This document shows positions 26,334-35,200 of a DNA stretch of 64,000 bases, in pieces. This stretch comes from Bacillus sp. FJAT-44742. Its GTDB lineage: Bacteria > Bacillota > Bacilli > Bacillales > Marinococcaceae. Position numbers and translations under genes: made by a program. The notes under the pieces are model-generated. The model was not told where the DNA came from. It saw nothing but the letters and a program-made list of their open reading frames with translations, and did not search any database. Position 1 is the stretch's first letter; each line of letters starts with the position of its first letter. Location of the stretch: positions 867,133 to 931,132 of the forward strand of contig NZ_KZ454936.1 in assembly GCF_002797315.1 (NCBI RefSeq), read 5' to 3'.

Positions 26334-27349
26334 TGTTAGCTGGCCGCCAGTCATGGGTGTTTGAAAACAAACCGGCAATCATTTCAACAGGAGTCGTTGG
26401 CGGTCCATTCGAAGGAAAGGGACCGCTAAGTAATGACTTTGACGCCCTTCATGAAGATTTGTGGATGGAACAGGATTCTTATGAAAAGGCTCAAAAAGTA
26501 CTTATGGAGGAAGCTTTTCAATTTGCATTAGATAAGCAGGGTTTCTCCAAGGATCAAGTACAATTTGTCCTTGCTGGTGATTTAATAAACCAGATTACCG
26601 CGACAAGCTTTGCCTGCCGTACTTTAAGTATTCCGTATATAGGATTATTCGGGGCTTGTTCTACTTCTATGGAAGGCTTGGCTCTGTCTGCTTTCCTTAT
26701 TGATAATGGAGGAGCCAATAATATACTAACAGGGTCCGCGAGCCATAATTCAGCCGTTGAAAAACAGTTCAGGTACCCAACCGAGTACGGGGCACAAAAA
26801 CCACCTACAGCCCAGTGGACAGTTACAGCAGGAGGAGCGGCTCTCCTCTCTTCGAGCGGCACTGGTCCTAGAGTGACCGCAGCGACGATTGGGAAGGTTG
26901 TGGATATGGGTTTGTCCGATCCCTTTAATATGGGCGGGGCCATGGCACCCGCAGCAGTTGATACGATTGAGGCTCATTTTAGAGATCTTACTATTGAACC
27001 TGATTACTATGACTTAATTGTAACAGGTGACCTGGGTAAAGTAGGACGGCCTATCGCTTTAGATTTATTTGAAAAACATAACCTAAGTATTTCAGATGAA
27101 AAGTTTAAGGATTGCGGAATCATGATTTATAACGATGATCAGCCAGTGATCGCCGGGGGGAGTGGTTCCGGATGTTCAGCAGCCGTGCTATACGGCCATT
27201 TATTAAACCGAATGAGAAATGGGGACTATAAGAGGATTCTCGTAGTGGCAACCGGTGCATTGCTATCTCCTTTGACCTTTCAGCAAAAAGAGAGCATTCC
27301 ATGTATTGCGCATGCCGTAGCCATTGAAAGCGAGGGGGCAAAGGGATGA
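26333..27349 (+). CDS. spoVAD: Stage V sporulation protein AD
   Basis: A 338-residue thiolase-fold protein: [85 protein letters not shown] and [27 protein letters not shown]. SpoVAD binds dipicolinate and is essential for its uptake. Compared from memory with the canonical B. subtilis protein, the N-terminal [10 protein letters not shown] and [10 protein letters not shown] segments look more like accessory (spoVA2mob) copies. ATG at 26333 overlaps the spoVAC stop (TAATG). Confidence 0.94.
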   Translation: MLAGRQSWVFENKPAIISTGVVGGPFEGKGPLSNDFDALHEDLWMEQDSYEKAQKVLMEEAFQFALDKQGFSKDQVQFVLAGDLINQITATSFACRTLSIPYIGLFGACSTSMEGLALSAFLIDNGGANNILTGSASHNSAVEKQFRYPTEYGAQKPPTAQWTVTAGGAALLSSSGTGPRVTAATIGKVVDMGLSDPFNMGGAMAPAAVDTIEAHFRDLTIEPDYYDLIVTGDLGKVGRPIALDLFEKHNLSISDEKFKDCGIMIYNDDQPVIAGGSGSGCSAAVLYGHLLNRMRNGDYKRILVVATGALLSPLTFQQKESIPCIAHAVAIESEGAKG

Positions 27350-27699
27350 CAATGTTCATTAGTGCTTTTATTGTCGGAGGCCTTATTTGTGTGATCGGGC
27401 AGCTTATGATGGATGTAGGGAAATTGACACCAGCTCATACATTGAGCGCATTAGTGGTCTTCGGTGCCATCCTCGATGGCCTTGGTTTATATGAGCCTCT
27501 TATTGACTTTGCAGGTGCCGGGGCCACTGTTCCCATCACAAGCTTTGGTAATGCTCTTGTCCATGGGGCTATGGCAGAAGCAGAACAGCATGGCATTGTA
27601 GGTGTGGTTACAGGTATTTTTGAGGTAACAAGTGCAGGTATTTCTTCAGCGATCATTTTCTCATTTATCGCAGCTTTAATTTTTAGACCAAAGGGTTAG
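27346..27699 (+). CDS. spoVAEB: Stage V sporulation protein AEb
   Basis: A 117-residue membrane protein with three to four hydrophobic segments: [59 protein letters not shown]. It is homologous in part to SpoVAC (shared [12 protein letters not shown] and [15 protein letters not shown] patterns). It overlaps the spoVAD stop by ATGA. It completes the AC-AD-AEb trio missing from the operon at 9.1-12.2 kb. Confidence 0.92.
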   Translation: MTMFISAFIVGGLICVIGQLMMDVGKLTPAHTLSALVVFGAILDGLGLYEPLIDFAGAGATVPITSFGNALVHGAMAEAEQHGIVGVVTGIFEVTSAGISSAIIFSFIAALIFRPKG

Positions 27700-27710
27700 G
27701 AGGAACCATA

Positions 27711-27917
27711 ATGACTGTTGCTTCCCAGGTAAAAGGTACGCTCGCACAGCTAAAAGGAATTGAAGCATCCTTGGAAAAGTATACAGCTGAATCTGAAAAA
27801 GCCGATCACAGAAAATTATTTCAGGACAACAAAGAGGTTGTAAGCCAGGTCATCGTCCAGATGGAGCAGCGAATATCTCTGCTTGAGCTGGAGGAACCCC
27901 AATATAAAGGGTTATAA
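27711..27917 (+). CDS. DUF1657 domain protein, second copy
   Basis: A 68-residue soluble helical protein (TVASQVKGTLAQLKGIEASLEKYTAESEKADHRKLFQDNKEVVSQVIVQME), about the same length and layout as the copy at 24024, with the same EEPQY tail. It sits 11 bases after spoVAEb with an AGGAGG site, the same place as in spoVA2mob. Confidence 0.88.
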   Translation: MTVASQVKGTLAQLKGIEASLEKYTAESEKADHRKLFQDNKEVVSQVIVQMEQRISLLELEEPQYKGL

Positions 27918-27938
27918 AACAAATAGGAGGTGTCATGG

Positions 27939-28802
27939 ATGCCTGGATGGGTAGAGGTGATGATTCGGTCCATTGTATTATTCGTATTAATTTTTCTGAT
28001 AGCAAAAATGTGGGTGCGAAAACCTGTCGGTGAGTGGAGCGCCTTTGAAGGGATGCTATCGATAGCAGCTGGTGGAGCTGCAGGAGTATCAGCAGTTTAT
28101 TTAGCTATCCCCCCTGCTTTTCCTGTTTTTGCTCTGCTGATTTGGGGATTTCTCCCATTTGCTCTGGCTTTTCTTGCTCTTCGAAGCGAAACCTTTAGAT
28201 ATTGGTATGAAGGAAAGCCCGTTGCCGTTATTCAAGATGGCAAGATATTAGAGGACCACATGAAAAAAAGCCAGCTTTCATCTGATCAGTTGTTAAGAAA
28301 GCTTAGGGAAAAGCAGGCATTTCAAGTCGCTGATGTAGAATTCGCTTTACTAGAACCTAATGGCGAGTTGAATGTTCTTCTTAAAAAAGAACAGCAGCCC
28401 CTGACTCCTAAAACAGCACAATTGGATGTTCCTTCTTTAAAAGAACCAGAAACAATTGTCCAGGACGGAGAAGTAAAAGACGAGGCACTGGCAAGAAGAG
28501 GATATTCCAGAGAGTGGCTTCAAACAGAAGTAGAAAAGCTGGGCATTACGATAGAAAATATTTTTTTAGCTCAGGTGGACGAACTGGGAGAGCTGCAAGT
28601 GGACCTGTTTGATGATAAGCTTCAGACCCCGCAGCCTATAGAAAAACCCCTCTTCCTGTCAGCAGTAAAAAAGTGTCAGGCAGATCTGGAGGGGTATGCG
28701 CTGGCAACAGATGATCAACAGGCAAAAGCAATGTATAGTAAGTCGGCAAAAGACCTTGAAAAAGTATTGAACGCTCTTCGCCCGATTTTGTCACAAACGT
28801 AA
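27939..28802 (+). CDS. DUF421-DUF1657 fusion membrane protein (2Duf-like)
   Basis: A 287-residue protein. The first ~80 residues hold three hydrophobic segments and a YetF-type domain follows (EGKPVAVIQDGKILEDHMKK, KQAFQVADVEFALLEPNGELNVLL). The last ~48 residues are a DUF1657-like domain: AVKKCQADLEGYALATDDQQAK aligns with the stand-alone DUF1657 proteins nearby (QASLETFALQTENQQAK). This is the arrangement of the protein named 2Duf, which raises spore heat resistance in B. subtilis strains carrying spoVA2mob. Start ATG 27939 is chosen because AGGAGG is 8 bases upstream; a GTG at 27930 overlaps it. Confidence 0.85.
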   Translation: MPGWVEVMIRSIVLFVLIFLIAKMWVRKPVGEWSAFEGMLSIAAGGAAGVSAVYLAIPPAFPVFALLIWGFLPFALAFLALRSETFRYWYEGKPVAVIQDGKILEDHMKKSQLSSDQLLRKLREKQAFQVADVEFALLEPNGELNVLLKKEQQPLTPKTAQLDVPSLKEPETIVQDGEVKDEALARRGYSREWLQTEVEKLGITIENIFLAQVDELGELQVDLFDDKLQTPQPIEKPLFLSAVKKCQADLEGYALATDDQQAKAMYSKSAKDLEKVLNALRPILSQT

Positions 28803-28836
28803 AAACACCTGGTGGGATTCCACCGGGTGTTTTTTA
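28801..28836. terminator. Bidirectional terminator between 2Duf-like and DUF421 genes
   Basis: AAAACACC-T-GGTGG and CCACC-G-GGTGTTTT form a long stem ending in six T on the plus strand and AAAAA on the other. It touches both stop codons. Confidence 0.9.
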
Positions 28837-29595
28837 GTGGCGGGGAAAAGTTTCAGGTTCTTTTTCCTTCTGTCTCGTAACATAAAGCTTTTTTTGCTGA
28901 TCGACAGCTGCAAAGAAGACATCTTCTGTTCGGTAGATTCCTTTTTTTCGAAGAACAGTGGCAAGCCAGTCAGCTGTAATTCCGCATTCTTTCAGGGTTT
29001 TTTGATCTATCTTTCCATCCAGGATAAGAGGAAAAGACAGCTCGTCACCTTTATCTTTATCCTCTCCCGCACTATTTGCAGAAAGTACACTTAATTGGCC
29101 GTTGCTTTCAATGATGGCTTGCTTAACTTGCCCTATATGGAAATTTCCTTTCTCTCTTAACATCCCCAGGACATTATCGATAGAATAACGGATCTTCTTC
29201 ATGTTTTCAGGAAGGAATTTCCCATTGGCGATGACCATCGTAGGCTCGAAGGTGATCTTTTTTCCCAATGTTCTCCAGCGTATGGATACTCGTGAGACGA
29301 ATCTTTGAAACAGCCCGATAATCACGAGAGCCCATGCTGTATGAGCATGGGAAACAGAAGGATCAGCAATGTCAGCTCCGGTTACAGAAGCGAGGGTAAT
29401 AATAATAAGAAAATCAAATACAGGCATTTCGCCTATGGAACGTTTGCCCATGTACAAGGTAATAACAAGTAAAAGAGGAAAAATAGTTATGATCCGCAAG
29501 AGAACAGTAAGCATTTCTGAAAGAAACGTCTCCGTTATTTCCTGCACCCCCTTTTCTTTGTATTGTGGGCCTTCCTTTCTTTTTTTATGAGCCAT
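28834..29595 (-). CDS. DUF421 (YetF-type) membrane protein, third copy
   Basis: A 253-residue protein. Hydrophobic segments are at about 30-52, 60-78 and 85-102 (VLLRIITIFPLLLVITLYMG, FLIIITLASVTGADIA). The cytoplasmic domain has FEPTMVIANGKFLPENMKK, KGNFHIGQVKQAIIESNGQLSVL and FPLILDGKIDQKTLKE, matching the DUF421 layout. The N-terminal Lys-rich lead to residue ~18 may not be translated; a GTG nearby has a better placed GGGG site, so the start is uncertain. It is divergent from dacB. Confidence 0.8.
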   Translation of the reverse strand: MAHKKRKEGPQYKEKGVQEITETFLSEMLTVLLRIITIFPLLLVITLYMGKRSIGEMPVFDFLIIITLASVTGADIADPSVSHAHTAWALVIIGLFQRFVSRVSIRWRTLGKKITFEPTMVIANGKFLPENMKKIRYSIDNVLGMLREKGNFHIGQVKQAIIESNGQLSVLSANSAGEDKDKGDELSFPLILDGKIDQKTLKECGITADWLATVLRKKGIYRTEDVFFAAVDQQKKLYVTRQKEKEPETFPRH

Positions 29596-29623
29596 TCATA
29601 AACAACGGCTTAATACATAGAAT
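29596..29623 (+). promoter_or_regulatory. Possible SigE-type promoter of dacB-spmA-spmB
   Basis: TCATAAA (29596-29602), 13 bases, then CATAGAAT (29616-29623). This resembles SigE KMATATT-N13/15-CATACANT with two -35 mismatches and one at -10. In B. subtilis dacB-spmA-spmB is a SigE operon. The 70-base leader contains the ribosome binding site of dacB. Confidence 0.45.
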
Positions 29624-29696
29624 GTACAAACAAGCTGAGCTTGTATCATTGTTCTCCTCAAGGAGAAATAGAAACAGGAAGGAAGCTGGGGTGGAG

Positions 29697-30836
29697 ATGA
29701 AACGAAGATTATATGGATCACTGCTTGTTTTTTTCATTCTTTTTCAAATATTTCCTTCTGCTGCTGAGGCTGCCCCATTTGAAGTGTCGGGAAAGGGAGC
29801 TGTCTTGATGGAAGCTGAATCAGGACGGGTGGTGTATGAAAAAAATAAAGATCAACAGATGCGTATTGCCAGCATTACAAAAATTATGACGGCAATTATA
29901 GCGATTGAATCAGGGAAGCTGGATGAAACAGTGAAGGTAAGCGGAAATGCAGCTTATACGGAAGGGTCGTCCCTGTACTTAAAGCCAGGAGAGAACATTA
30001 AACTAGAAGATCTTGTATTTGGACTGATGCTACGTTCTGGAAATGATTCAGCGGTAGCCATAGCCGAGCATGTAGGCGGGAGCCTTGATGGCTTTGTTTT
30101 TTTAATGAATGAAAAAGCACAGGAAATAGGAATGACAAATACCCGCTTTGCTAATCCACATGGGCTGGATGATCATGAAGAGCATTATTCAACGGCTTAT
30201 GATATGGCTCTGCTTACAAAGTACGCCATGAAGAATGAAAAGTACCAGGAAGTGGCAGGAACCAAAACGTACCGTGCTCCCCAGGAAGGGGAAGATTGGG
30301 ACAGGGTATGGAGCAATAAAAATCGTCTTCTAACACAGTTGTATGAGTATTGTACCGGAGGGAAAACAGGTTATACAAAACGAGCGGGAAGAACACTTGT
30401 CACCACAGCTGAAAAAGACGACATGTCTCTCATCGCAGTAACAATTAATGCTCCTTCTGATTGGAATGACCATATAAAGATGTATGAATGGACTTTTGAA
30501 AATTACGATATGGAAGTTCTTGCGAAAGAAGGGCTGCTAAAGGAAACAGATGATCCTTTTTACGACAAAAAAGTGCTCATCCCTTATACGTATCGCTACC
30601 CCCTGACAGAGGAGGAGAAAAGGAACGTAAAACAACAAATTGTATTGTATGAACCCCCATCAGAAGAGAGAGCAGATTCATACATTCCTCCCCAGCCAGT
30701 GGGAAAGCTTGAGTACTCCTTGAACGGAGAGCCTTTTCATGCGATTGCCTTATACTTTAAGAGAGATACATCATCTGATAAAGAGGAAGGATTCTGGGCG
30801 AAATTGAGGGGTCTGTACAGGGCCTTATCGGAGTGA
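29697..30836 (+). CDS. dacB: D-alanyl-D-alanine carboxypeptidase DacB (spore cortex)
   Basis: A 379-residue PBP5*-type enzyme. It has a signal peptide (1-23, cleavage after AEA), the SxxK site in RIASITKIMTA, the SGN motif (RSGNDSAVAIAEH), the KTG box (GGKTGYTKRAG) and a C-terminal domain. It regulates cross-linking of spore cortex peptidoglycan. The frame is open far upstream, but GGGGTGGAG precedes the ATG at 29697 and the signal peptide starts there. Followed by spmA and spmB as in B. subtilis. Confidence 0.93.
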   Translation: MKRRLYGSLLVFFILFQIFPSAAEAAPFEVSGKGAVLMEAESGRVVYEKNKDQQMRIASITKIMTAIIAIESGKLDETVKVSGNAAYTEGSSLYLKPGENIKLEDLVFGLMLRSGNDSAVAIAEHVGGSLDGFVFLMNEKAQEIGMTNTRFANPHGLDDHEEHYSTAYDMALLTKYAMKNEKYQEVAGTKTYRAPQEGEDWDRVWSNKNRLLTQLYEYCTGGKTGYTKRAGRTLVTTAEKDDMSLIAVTINAPSDWNDHIKMYEWTFENYDMEVLAKEGLLKETDDPFYDKKVLIPYTYRYPLTEEEKRNVKQQIVLYEPPSEERADSYIPPQPVGKLEYSLNGEPFHAIALYFKRDTSSDKEEGFWAKLRGLYRALSE

Positions 30837-30842
30837 GTCATA

Positions 30843-31436
30843 ATGATAAACATCATCTGGGCTTCCATGCTGATCATTGGTTTCATTGTTGCGGCTGCTA
30901 CCGGGAAAATGGAAGAGGTCAATCAAGCTGTATTTAAGGGTGCTGAAGAAGCAGTGGTGCTATGTATCGGTTTAATCAGTATTCTGGCATTCTGGCTTGG
31001 GCTGATGAAAATAGCCCAGAAAAGCGGCCTGCTTGATTTACTTGGCAGGATGCTTTCCCCTGTTGTCAGCAGGCTTTTTCCAGAGGTACCCAAGAATGAT
31101 CCGGCCATGGGTTATATTATTTCAAACATGACTGCTAATTTATTTGGGCTTGGTAATGCGGCGACTCCTATGGGGATTAAAGCAATGGAAGAGCTAAAGC
31201 GCCTCAATAACGGGAGGGATGAAGCGAGCCGTTCGATGATTACACTTATGGCACTAAATACAGCGAGCCTTACCCTTATTCCCACCACTGTCATTTCCAT
31301 TCGAATGAATTACGAGTCAGCCAACCCCACAGAAATCGTCGGAACTACTATTATTGCTACGGCGTGTTCCACGGCCGCCGCTTTATTAATTGACCGTTAC
31401 TTTTACCACCGCCGGCTAGTGAAAAGGAGAAGGTAA
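30843..31436 (+). CDS. spmA: Spore maturation protein A
   Basis: A 197-residue nucleoside-recognition-family (Gate domain) membrane protein: NQAVFKGAEEAVVLCIGLISILAFWLGLMKIA, MTANLFGLGNAATPMGIKAMEEL and LIPTTVISIRM. SpmA and SpmB are required for proper spore dehydration. It starts 6 bases after dacB. Confidence 0.94.
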   Translation: MINIIWASMLIIGFIVAAATGKMEEVNQAVFKGAEEAVVLCIGLISILAFWLGLMKIAQKSGLLDLLGRMLSPVVSRLFPEVPKNDPAMGYIISNMTANLFGLGNAATPMGIKAMEELKRLNNGRDEASRSMITLMALNTASLTLIPTTVISIRMNYESANPTEIVGTTIIATACSTAAALLIDRYFYHRRLVKRRR

Positions 31437-31437
31437 T

Positions 31438-31968
31438 ATGGAATGGGTCACCTTAATTTCCACATGGATTATCCCGATTATCATAGGAGGTATTCTTTTT
31501 TTAGGTACGATGAAAAGAGTGCCTACTTATGAAACGTTTGTGGAAGGGGCTAAGGAAGGATTTGGACTGGCGGTCTCCATTATTCCCTATCTTGTTGGCA
31601 TGCTGGTTGCTATTTCAGTATTCAGGGCTTCAGGTGCAATGGATTTGCTTATTTCCTGGATACAGCCTATTCTTGGCGTTTTCGGTGTTCCTGCAGAAAT
31701 TGTCCCTCTTGCCCTGATCAGGCCTATTTCAGGCACAGGAGCGTTAGGAATGACCAGTGATTTGATTGCCACCTACGGGCCAGATTCATTGATCGGACGT
31801 CTTGCTTCAACCATGCAGGGGAGCACAGATACTACCCTGTACGTTCTGACTGTATATTTCGGAGCAGTGGGAATTAAGAAAATGGGCGATGCCTTAAAAG
31901 TTGGCCTGCTTGCAGATCTGGCGGGAATCATTGCTGCCATTGTCATTGTCCTTCTCGTTTTTTCCTGA
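31438..31968 (+). CDS. spmB: Spore maturation protein B
   Basis: A 176-residue Gate-domain membrane protein: TYETFVEGAKEGFGLAVSIIPYLVGMLVAISVFRASGAMD, PLALIRPISGTGALGMTSDLIATYGPDSLIGRLASTMQGSTDTTLYVLTVYFGAVGIK. It is paired with SpmA, one base after its stop, with an AAAGGAGAAGG site. Confidence 0.94.
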   Translation: MEWVTLISTWIIPIIIGGILFLGTMKRVPTYETFVEGAKEGFGLAVSIIPYLVGMLVAISVFRASGAMDLLISWIQPILGVFGVPAEIVPLALIRPISGTGALGMTSDLIATYGPDSLIGRLASTMQGSTDTTLYVLTVYFGAVGIKKMGDALKVGLLADLAGIIAAIVIVLLVFS

Positions 31969-32007
31969 TTCTTCCTTTACTAAAAACAATAAATAGAGAA
32001 TTACTCT

Positions 32008-32033
32008 GACTTGGCGTCTGCCAAGCTTTTTTT
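32008..32033 (+). terminator. Terminator after spmB
   Basis: CTTGGC-GTCT-GCCAAG followed by a run of seven T (32027-32033). Confidence 0.85.
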
Positions 32034-32142
32034 ATGTTTGGCCGGGAAAAACATGGTATGCTGTGATAGGCAGTTTGCTCTAATCGTTGAGAACTTGAGA
32101 ATTGATTAGGATGTAGGTATGATGATGAATGAGGTGAAAGCC

Positions 32143-32865
32143 ATGGAACGTTTACAAAAAGTAATCGCGAATGCTGGGGTCACATCGAGAAGAAAAGCAG
32201 AGGACCTCATTAAAGAAGGAAGAGTTGAAGTAAATGGAAAGAAGGTTACAGAACTTGGAACAAAAGTTACGCCAAATAAAGATGAAGTAAGGGTTGACGG
32301 TATACCTATCGATAAAGAAGAACCTGTCTATTACGTTCTCTATAAACCCAAGCAAGTGATATCAGCGGTAAATGACGACAAAGGCCGCAAAGTCGTTACT
32401 GATTTCTTGCCTGAGGTAGAACAAAGAATATTCCCGGTCGGCCGTCTAGACTATGATACTTCTGGTCTGCTCCTTCTTACGAACGATGGAGAGTTTGCAA
32501 ATTTATTAACTCATCCAAAGAACAAGGTCAATAAAACTTACATTGTAAAAGTGGAAGGAAAACCAAGTAAAGATGCTTTGACTCAATTAGCCAGAGGCAT
32601 TCAGTTGGAAGACGGGAAAACGGCACCTGCTAAGGTCAAATTTCAATCAGGGAATAAAAAGAGAAACACTTCTATTATTGAAATAACAATACATGAGGGT
32701 AAAAACAGGCAAGTGAGAAGGATGTTTGAAGCGATAGGTCACCCTGTATTGAAGCTGAAAAGGGAGAAATACGGCTTCCTGACTTTGGAAGGTATGGAAC
32801 CCGGGGAAGCAAGGGCGCTTAAGCCAATAGAAGTTAAAAAGCTTAGGGAGCTTGCTGTCACATAA
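32143..32865 (+). CDS. rluB: Ribosomal large subunit pseudouridine synthase B
   Basis: A 240-residue RsuA/RluB-family enzyme. An N-terminal S4 domain (MERLQKVIANAGVTSRRKAEDLIKEGRVEVNGK) is followed by the catalytic domain with GRLDYDTSGLLLLTNDGEFANLLTHP (catalytic Asp) and TIHEGKNRQVRRMFEAIGHPV. It modifies 23S rRNA. The ATG at 32143 follows GAGGTG; earlier ATGs at 32119 are unlikely. Synteny (spmB-rluB-resA) fits B. subtilis. Confidence 0.94.
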   Translation: MERLQKVIANAGVTSRRKAEDLIKEGRVEVNGKKVTELGTKVTPNKDEVRVDGIPIDKEEPVYYVLYKPKQVISAVNDDKGRKVVTDFLPEVEQRIFPVGRLDYDTSGLLLLTNDGEFANLLTHPKNKVNKTYIVKVEGKPSKDALTQLARGIQLEDGKTAPAKVKFQSGNKKRNTSIIEITIHEGKNRQVRRMFEAIGHPVLKLKREKYGFLTLEGMEPGEARALKPIEVKKLRELAVT

Positions 32866-32984
32866 GTTTCAAAAGGCAGTCACCCATAAACAGACAAGTA
32901 ACGTTATAATAATATTGGCGTAAGAAAAGATGTCGATTGATCACTTATTTTCTTTATTTTATGAGGTGGCAGGAGGAAGGAAAA

Positions 32985-33515
32985 ATGAATAAAAAACGCA
33001 GGCTTATCGTTAGAAGTACTGTGTTATCCGCCATAGCGGCAGCTCTGTTGTATACGTTTTACATGAACTTTTTCTCTGAGCAGGAGGTAGTAGCTGAAGG
33101 GGATCAAGCCATTAATTTCGTCCTTCAAAACCTGGAAGGAGAGAGGGTAGAGCTTGCAGATTATGAAGGCCAGGGGGTTTTTCTTAACTTTTGGGGAACC
33201 TTTTGCCCTCCATGTGAACGAGAAATGCCCTATATGGAAAACCAGTATCAAGTCTTTAAGGATCAAGGTGTAGAAATACTTGCTGTCAACGTAAATGAAT
33301 CTGAGCTGGTGGTTCAGCGTTTTGTATCTCGCCACAACCTTACCTTTCCAATCTTACTTGATAAAGGAAATAATATTGTAGATGCCTATGGAATCGGCCC
33401 TTTGCCTTCAACGCTGCTCATAGATGAAAATGGAACAGTCGTGGGCAAGCATGTGGGACAGATGACAGAAGATATGGTAGCAGAATTTATGGAAAAGATT
33501 AAGCCTGAACAGTAG
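32985..33515 (+). CDS. resA: Thiol-disulfide oxidoreductase ResA
   Basis: A 176-residue thioredoxin-fold protein, membrane-anchored by one N-terminal segment (about 10-30). The active site CPPC lies in NFWGTFCPPCEREMP, with the ResA-type Glu just after it. It reduces the apocytochrome c haem-binding cysteines outside the membrane. The ATG at 32985 follows AGGAGGAAGG. Confidence 0.94.
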   Translation: MNKKRRLIVRSTVLSAIAAALLYTFYMNFFSEQEVVAEGDQAINFVLQNLEGERVELADYEGQGVFLNFWGTFCPPCEREMPYMENQYQVFKDQGVEILAVNVNESELVVQRFVSRHNLTFPILLDKGNNIVDAYGIGPLPSTLLIDENGTVVGKHVGQMTEDMVAEFMEKIKPEQ

Positions 33516-33530
33516 TTACGAGGTGTTCAA

Positions 33531-35195
33531 ATGAGCAACAAGGTAAAATGCGATAACTGTAGTCATGTGAACCCATATGGCACTCAGCTGTGCGAATCCT
33601 GCGGAAAGCCTTTGGAGGAAGCAGCTGAAAACAAAGAAGTTATTAATATGCGTTATGAAGGAGTAGCACGAAGATCACAAACCTATAACAAAACGATAGT
33701 CGATAAAGTATGGAATTTCTTTTCGTCGGTAAAGGTAGGTATTTGGCTGATTGTTTTAACTCTGCTCGCTTCAATTCTGGGAACCATTTTCCCTCAGGAA
33801 ATGTACATTCCTCCAGGAGAGGATCCATCCATTTATTACAGGGATGAGTATGGAATAGCCGGCCAGGTTTATTATGAACTGGGGCTCCATAACATGTACG
33901 GTTCGTGGTGGTACATGGCGTTAGTGGCGGGTCTTGGAATCTCGCTTCTTATTGCAAGTATTGATAGAGTAGTACCCTTGCACAGAGCTTTAAAAACCCA
34001 AAGAGTCACTCGTCACGAAGGTTTTCTAAAAAGACAAAGAGTTTATGGGAAAAACAAGGTATCTGATAAAGAAGAAGCTTTTGCGAAGGCTAAAGACATT
34101 CTCGAGAAGAAGAAGTACAAAATCACAGAAGAAAATGGAAACTTGTTAGCGGAAAAAGGTAGATTTTCAAGGTGGGGACCATATGTGAACCATCTCGGAC
34201 TTATCATTTTTCTTATCGGTGCCATGCTCCGCTTCTTCCCCGGCATGTACGTGGACGAACATGTGTGGGTGCGTGAAGGGGAAACACAAGTTATTCCAGG
34301 CACAGGCGGTCAGTATTACCTTGAAAATGAAGAGTTTTTTGTTGAGCTGTATGATGAGGATGATGAAACGTTTGGAGCTGCTATTGAAAGAGCCGGAGGC
34401 CCAGTCGTTGAAACATTCCAGACCAATGCTGTTCTCTATGAAAGGGAAGCAGGGGGAACCGTTGGTGCGGAAAGTGATTTAACGGAAATCGCACGCCAGG
34501 AGATCCGTGTGAATGAACCGATGAATGTAGATAACTTTTCCTTATACCAGACCGATTATAAGCTCAATGAATTCAGCATGATGAGCTTTACGATGGAGAA
34601 CAGGGAAACAGGAGAGGCCCTCGGGCAGATTGACATCGACCTTTATAACCCTGAAGATTCATATGATCTCGGTGACGGTTACAGTGTTGTCATTTCTGAT
34701 TATTTTCCAAACTTTTTCTTTGATGATGACGGTATTCCTTCTACTGAATCCAGGATTCCTGATAATCCGGCATTCATTTTCCAAATGCATGGTCCTGACG
34801 TAGATGACGAAGGAGAATACGCCTTTGTCGCGATCCAGCAGAATATGGATGTGTTCGGAGAAAATCAGTATGAAATGAGCTTTGCAGGAGTCGAAACCAA
34901 CAATGTGACGGCCTTGACTGTTCGCAAAGACTTGACCCTTCCTTATATCATTGTCGGAGGCATTATCTTTATGATCGGTCTCGTTCAAGGCTCCTACTGG
35001 TCTCACCGGAGAATCTGGCTTCAATACAATGGGAGCGAAGTAATGGTAGCCGGCCACACGAATAAAAACTATCAGACTCTAAAGCGAGATATACAGTCTG
35101 TAACTGATGAGACAGACATAGAAATGCCTGCCGATCAAACGGCTGAAAAAGAAGAAAAAGAGCTGGATGAGAAAATTGAAAGTACGAAGGAGTGA
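33531..35195 (+). CDS. resB: Cytochrome c biogenesis protein ResB
   Basis: A 554-residue Ccs1/ResB protein. An N-terminal zinc-ribbon ([19 protein letters not shown], about 8-26) precedes a first membrane block ([21 protein letters not shown] and a second), a third segment ([18 protein letters not shown]), a large external domain (about 250-470), a final TM ([19 protein letters not shown]) and an acidic tail. With ResC it transports and attaches haem to apocytochromes c. Starts 15 bases after resA. Confidence 0.94.
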   Translation: MSNKVKCDNCSHVNPYGTQLCESCGKPLEEAAENKEVINMRYEGVARRSQTYNKTIVDKVWNFFSSVKVGIWLIVLTLLASILGTIFPQEMYIPPGEDPSIYYRDEYGIAGQVYYELGLHNMYGSWWYMALVAGLGISLLIASIDRVVPLHRALKTQRVTRHEGFLKRQRVYGKNKVSDKEEAFAKAKDILEKKKYKITEENGNLLAEKGRFSRWGPYVNHLGLIIFLIGAMLRFFPGMYVDEHVWVREGETQVIPGTGGQYYLENEEFFVELYDEDDETFGAAIERAGGPVVETFQTNAVLYEREAGGTVGAESDLTEIARQEIRVNEPMNVDNFSLYQTDYKLNEFSMMSFTMENRETGEALGQIDIDLYNPEDSYDLGDGYSVVISDYFPNFFFDDDGIPSTESRIPDNPAFIFQMHGPDVDDEGEYAFVAIQQNMDVFGENQYEMSFAGVETNNVTALTVRKDLTLPYIIVGGIIFMIGLVQGSYWSHRRIWLQYNGSEVMVAGHTNKNYQTLKRDIQSVTDETDIEMPADQTAEKEEKELDEKIESTKE

Positions 35196-35200
35196 GGGCA

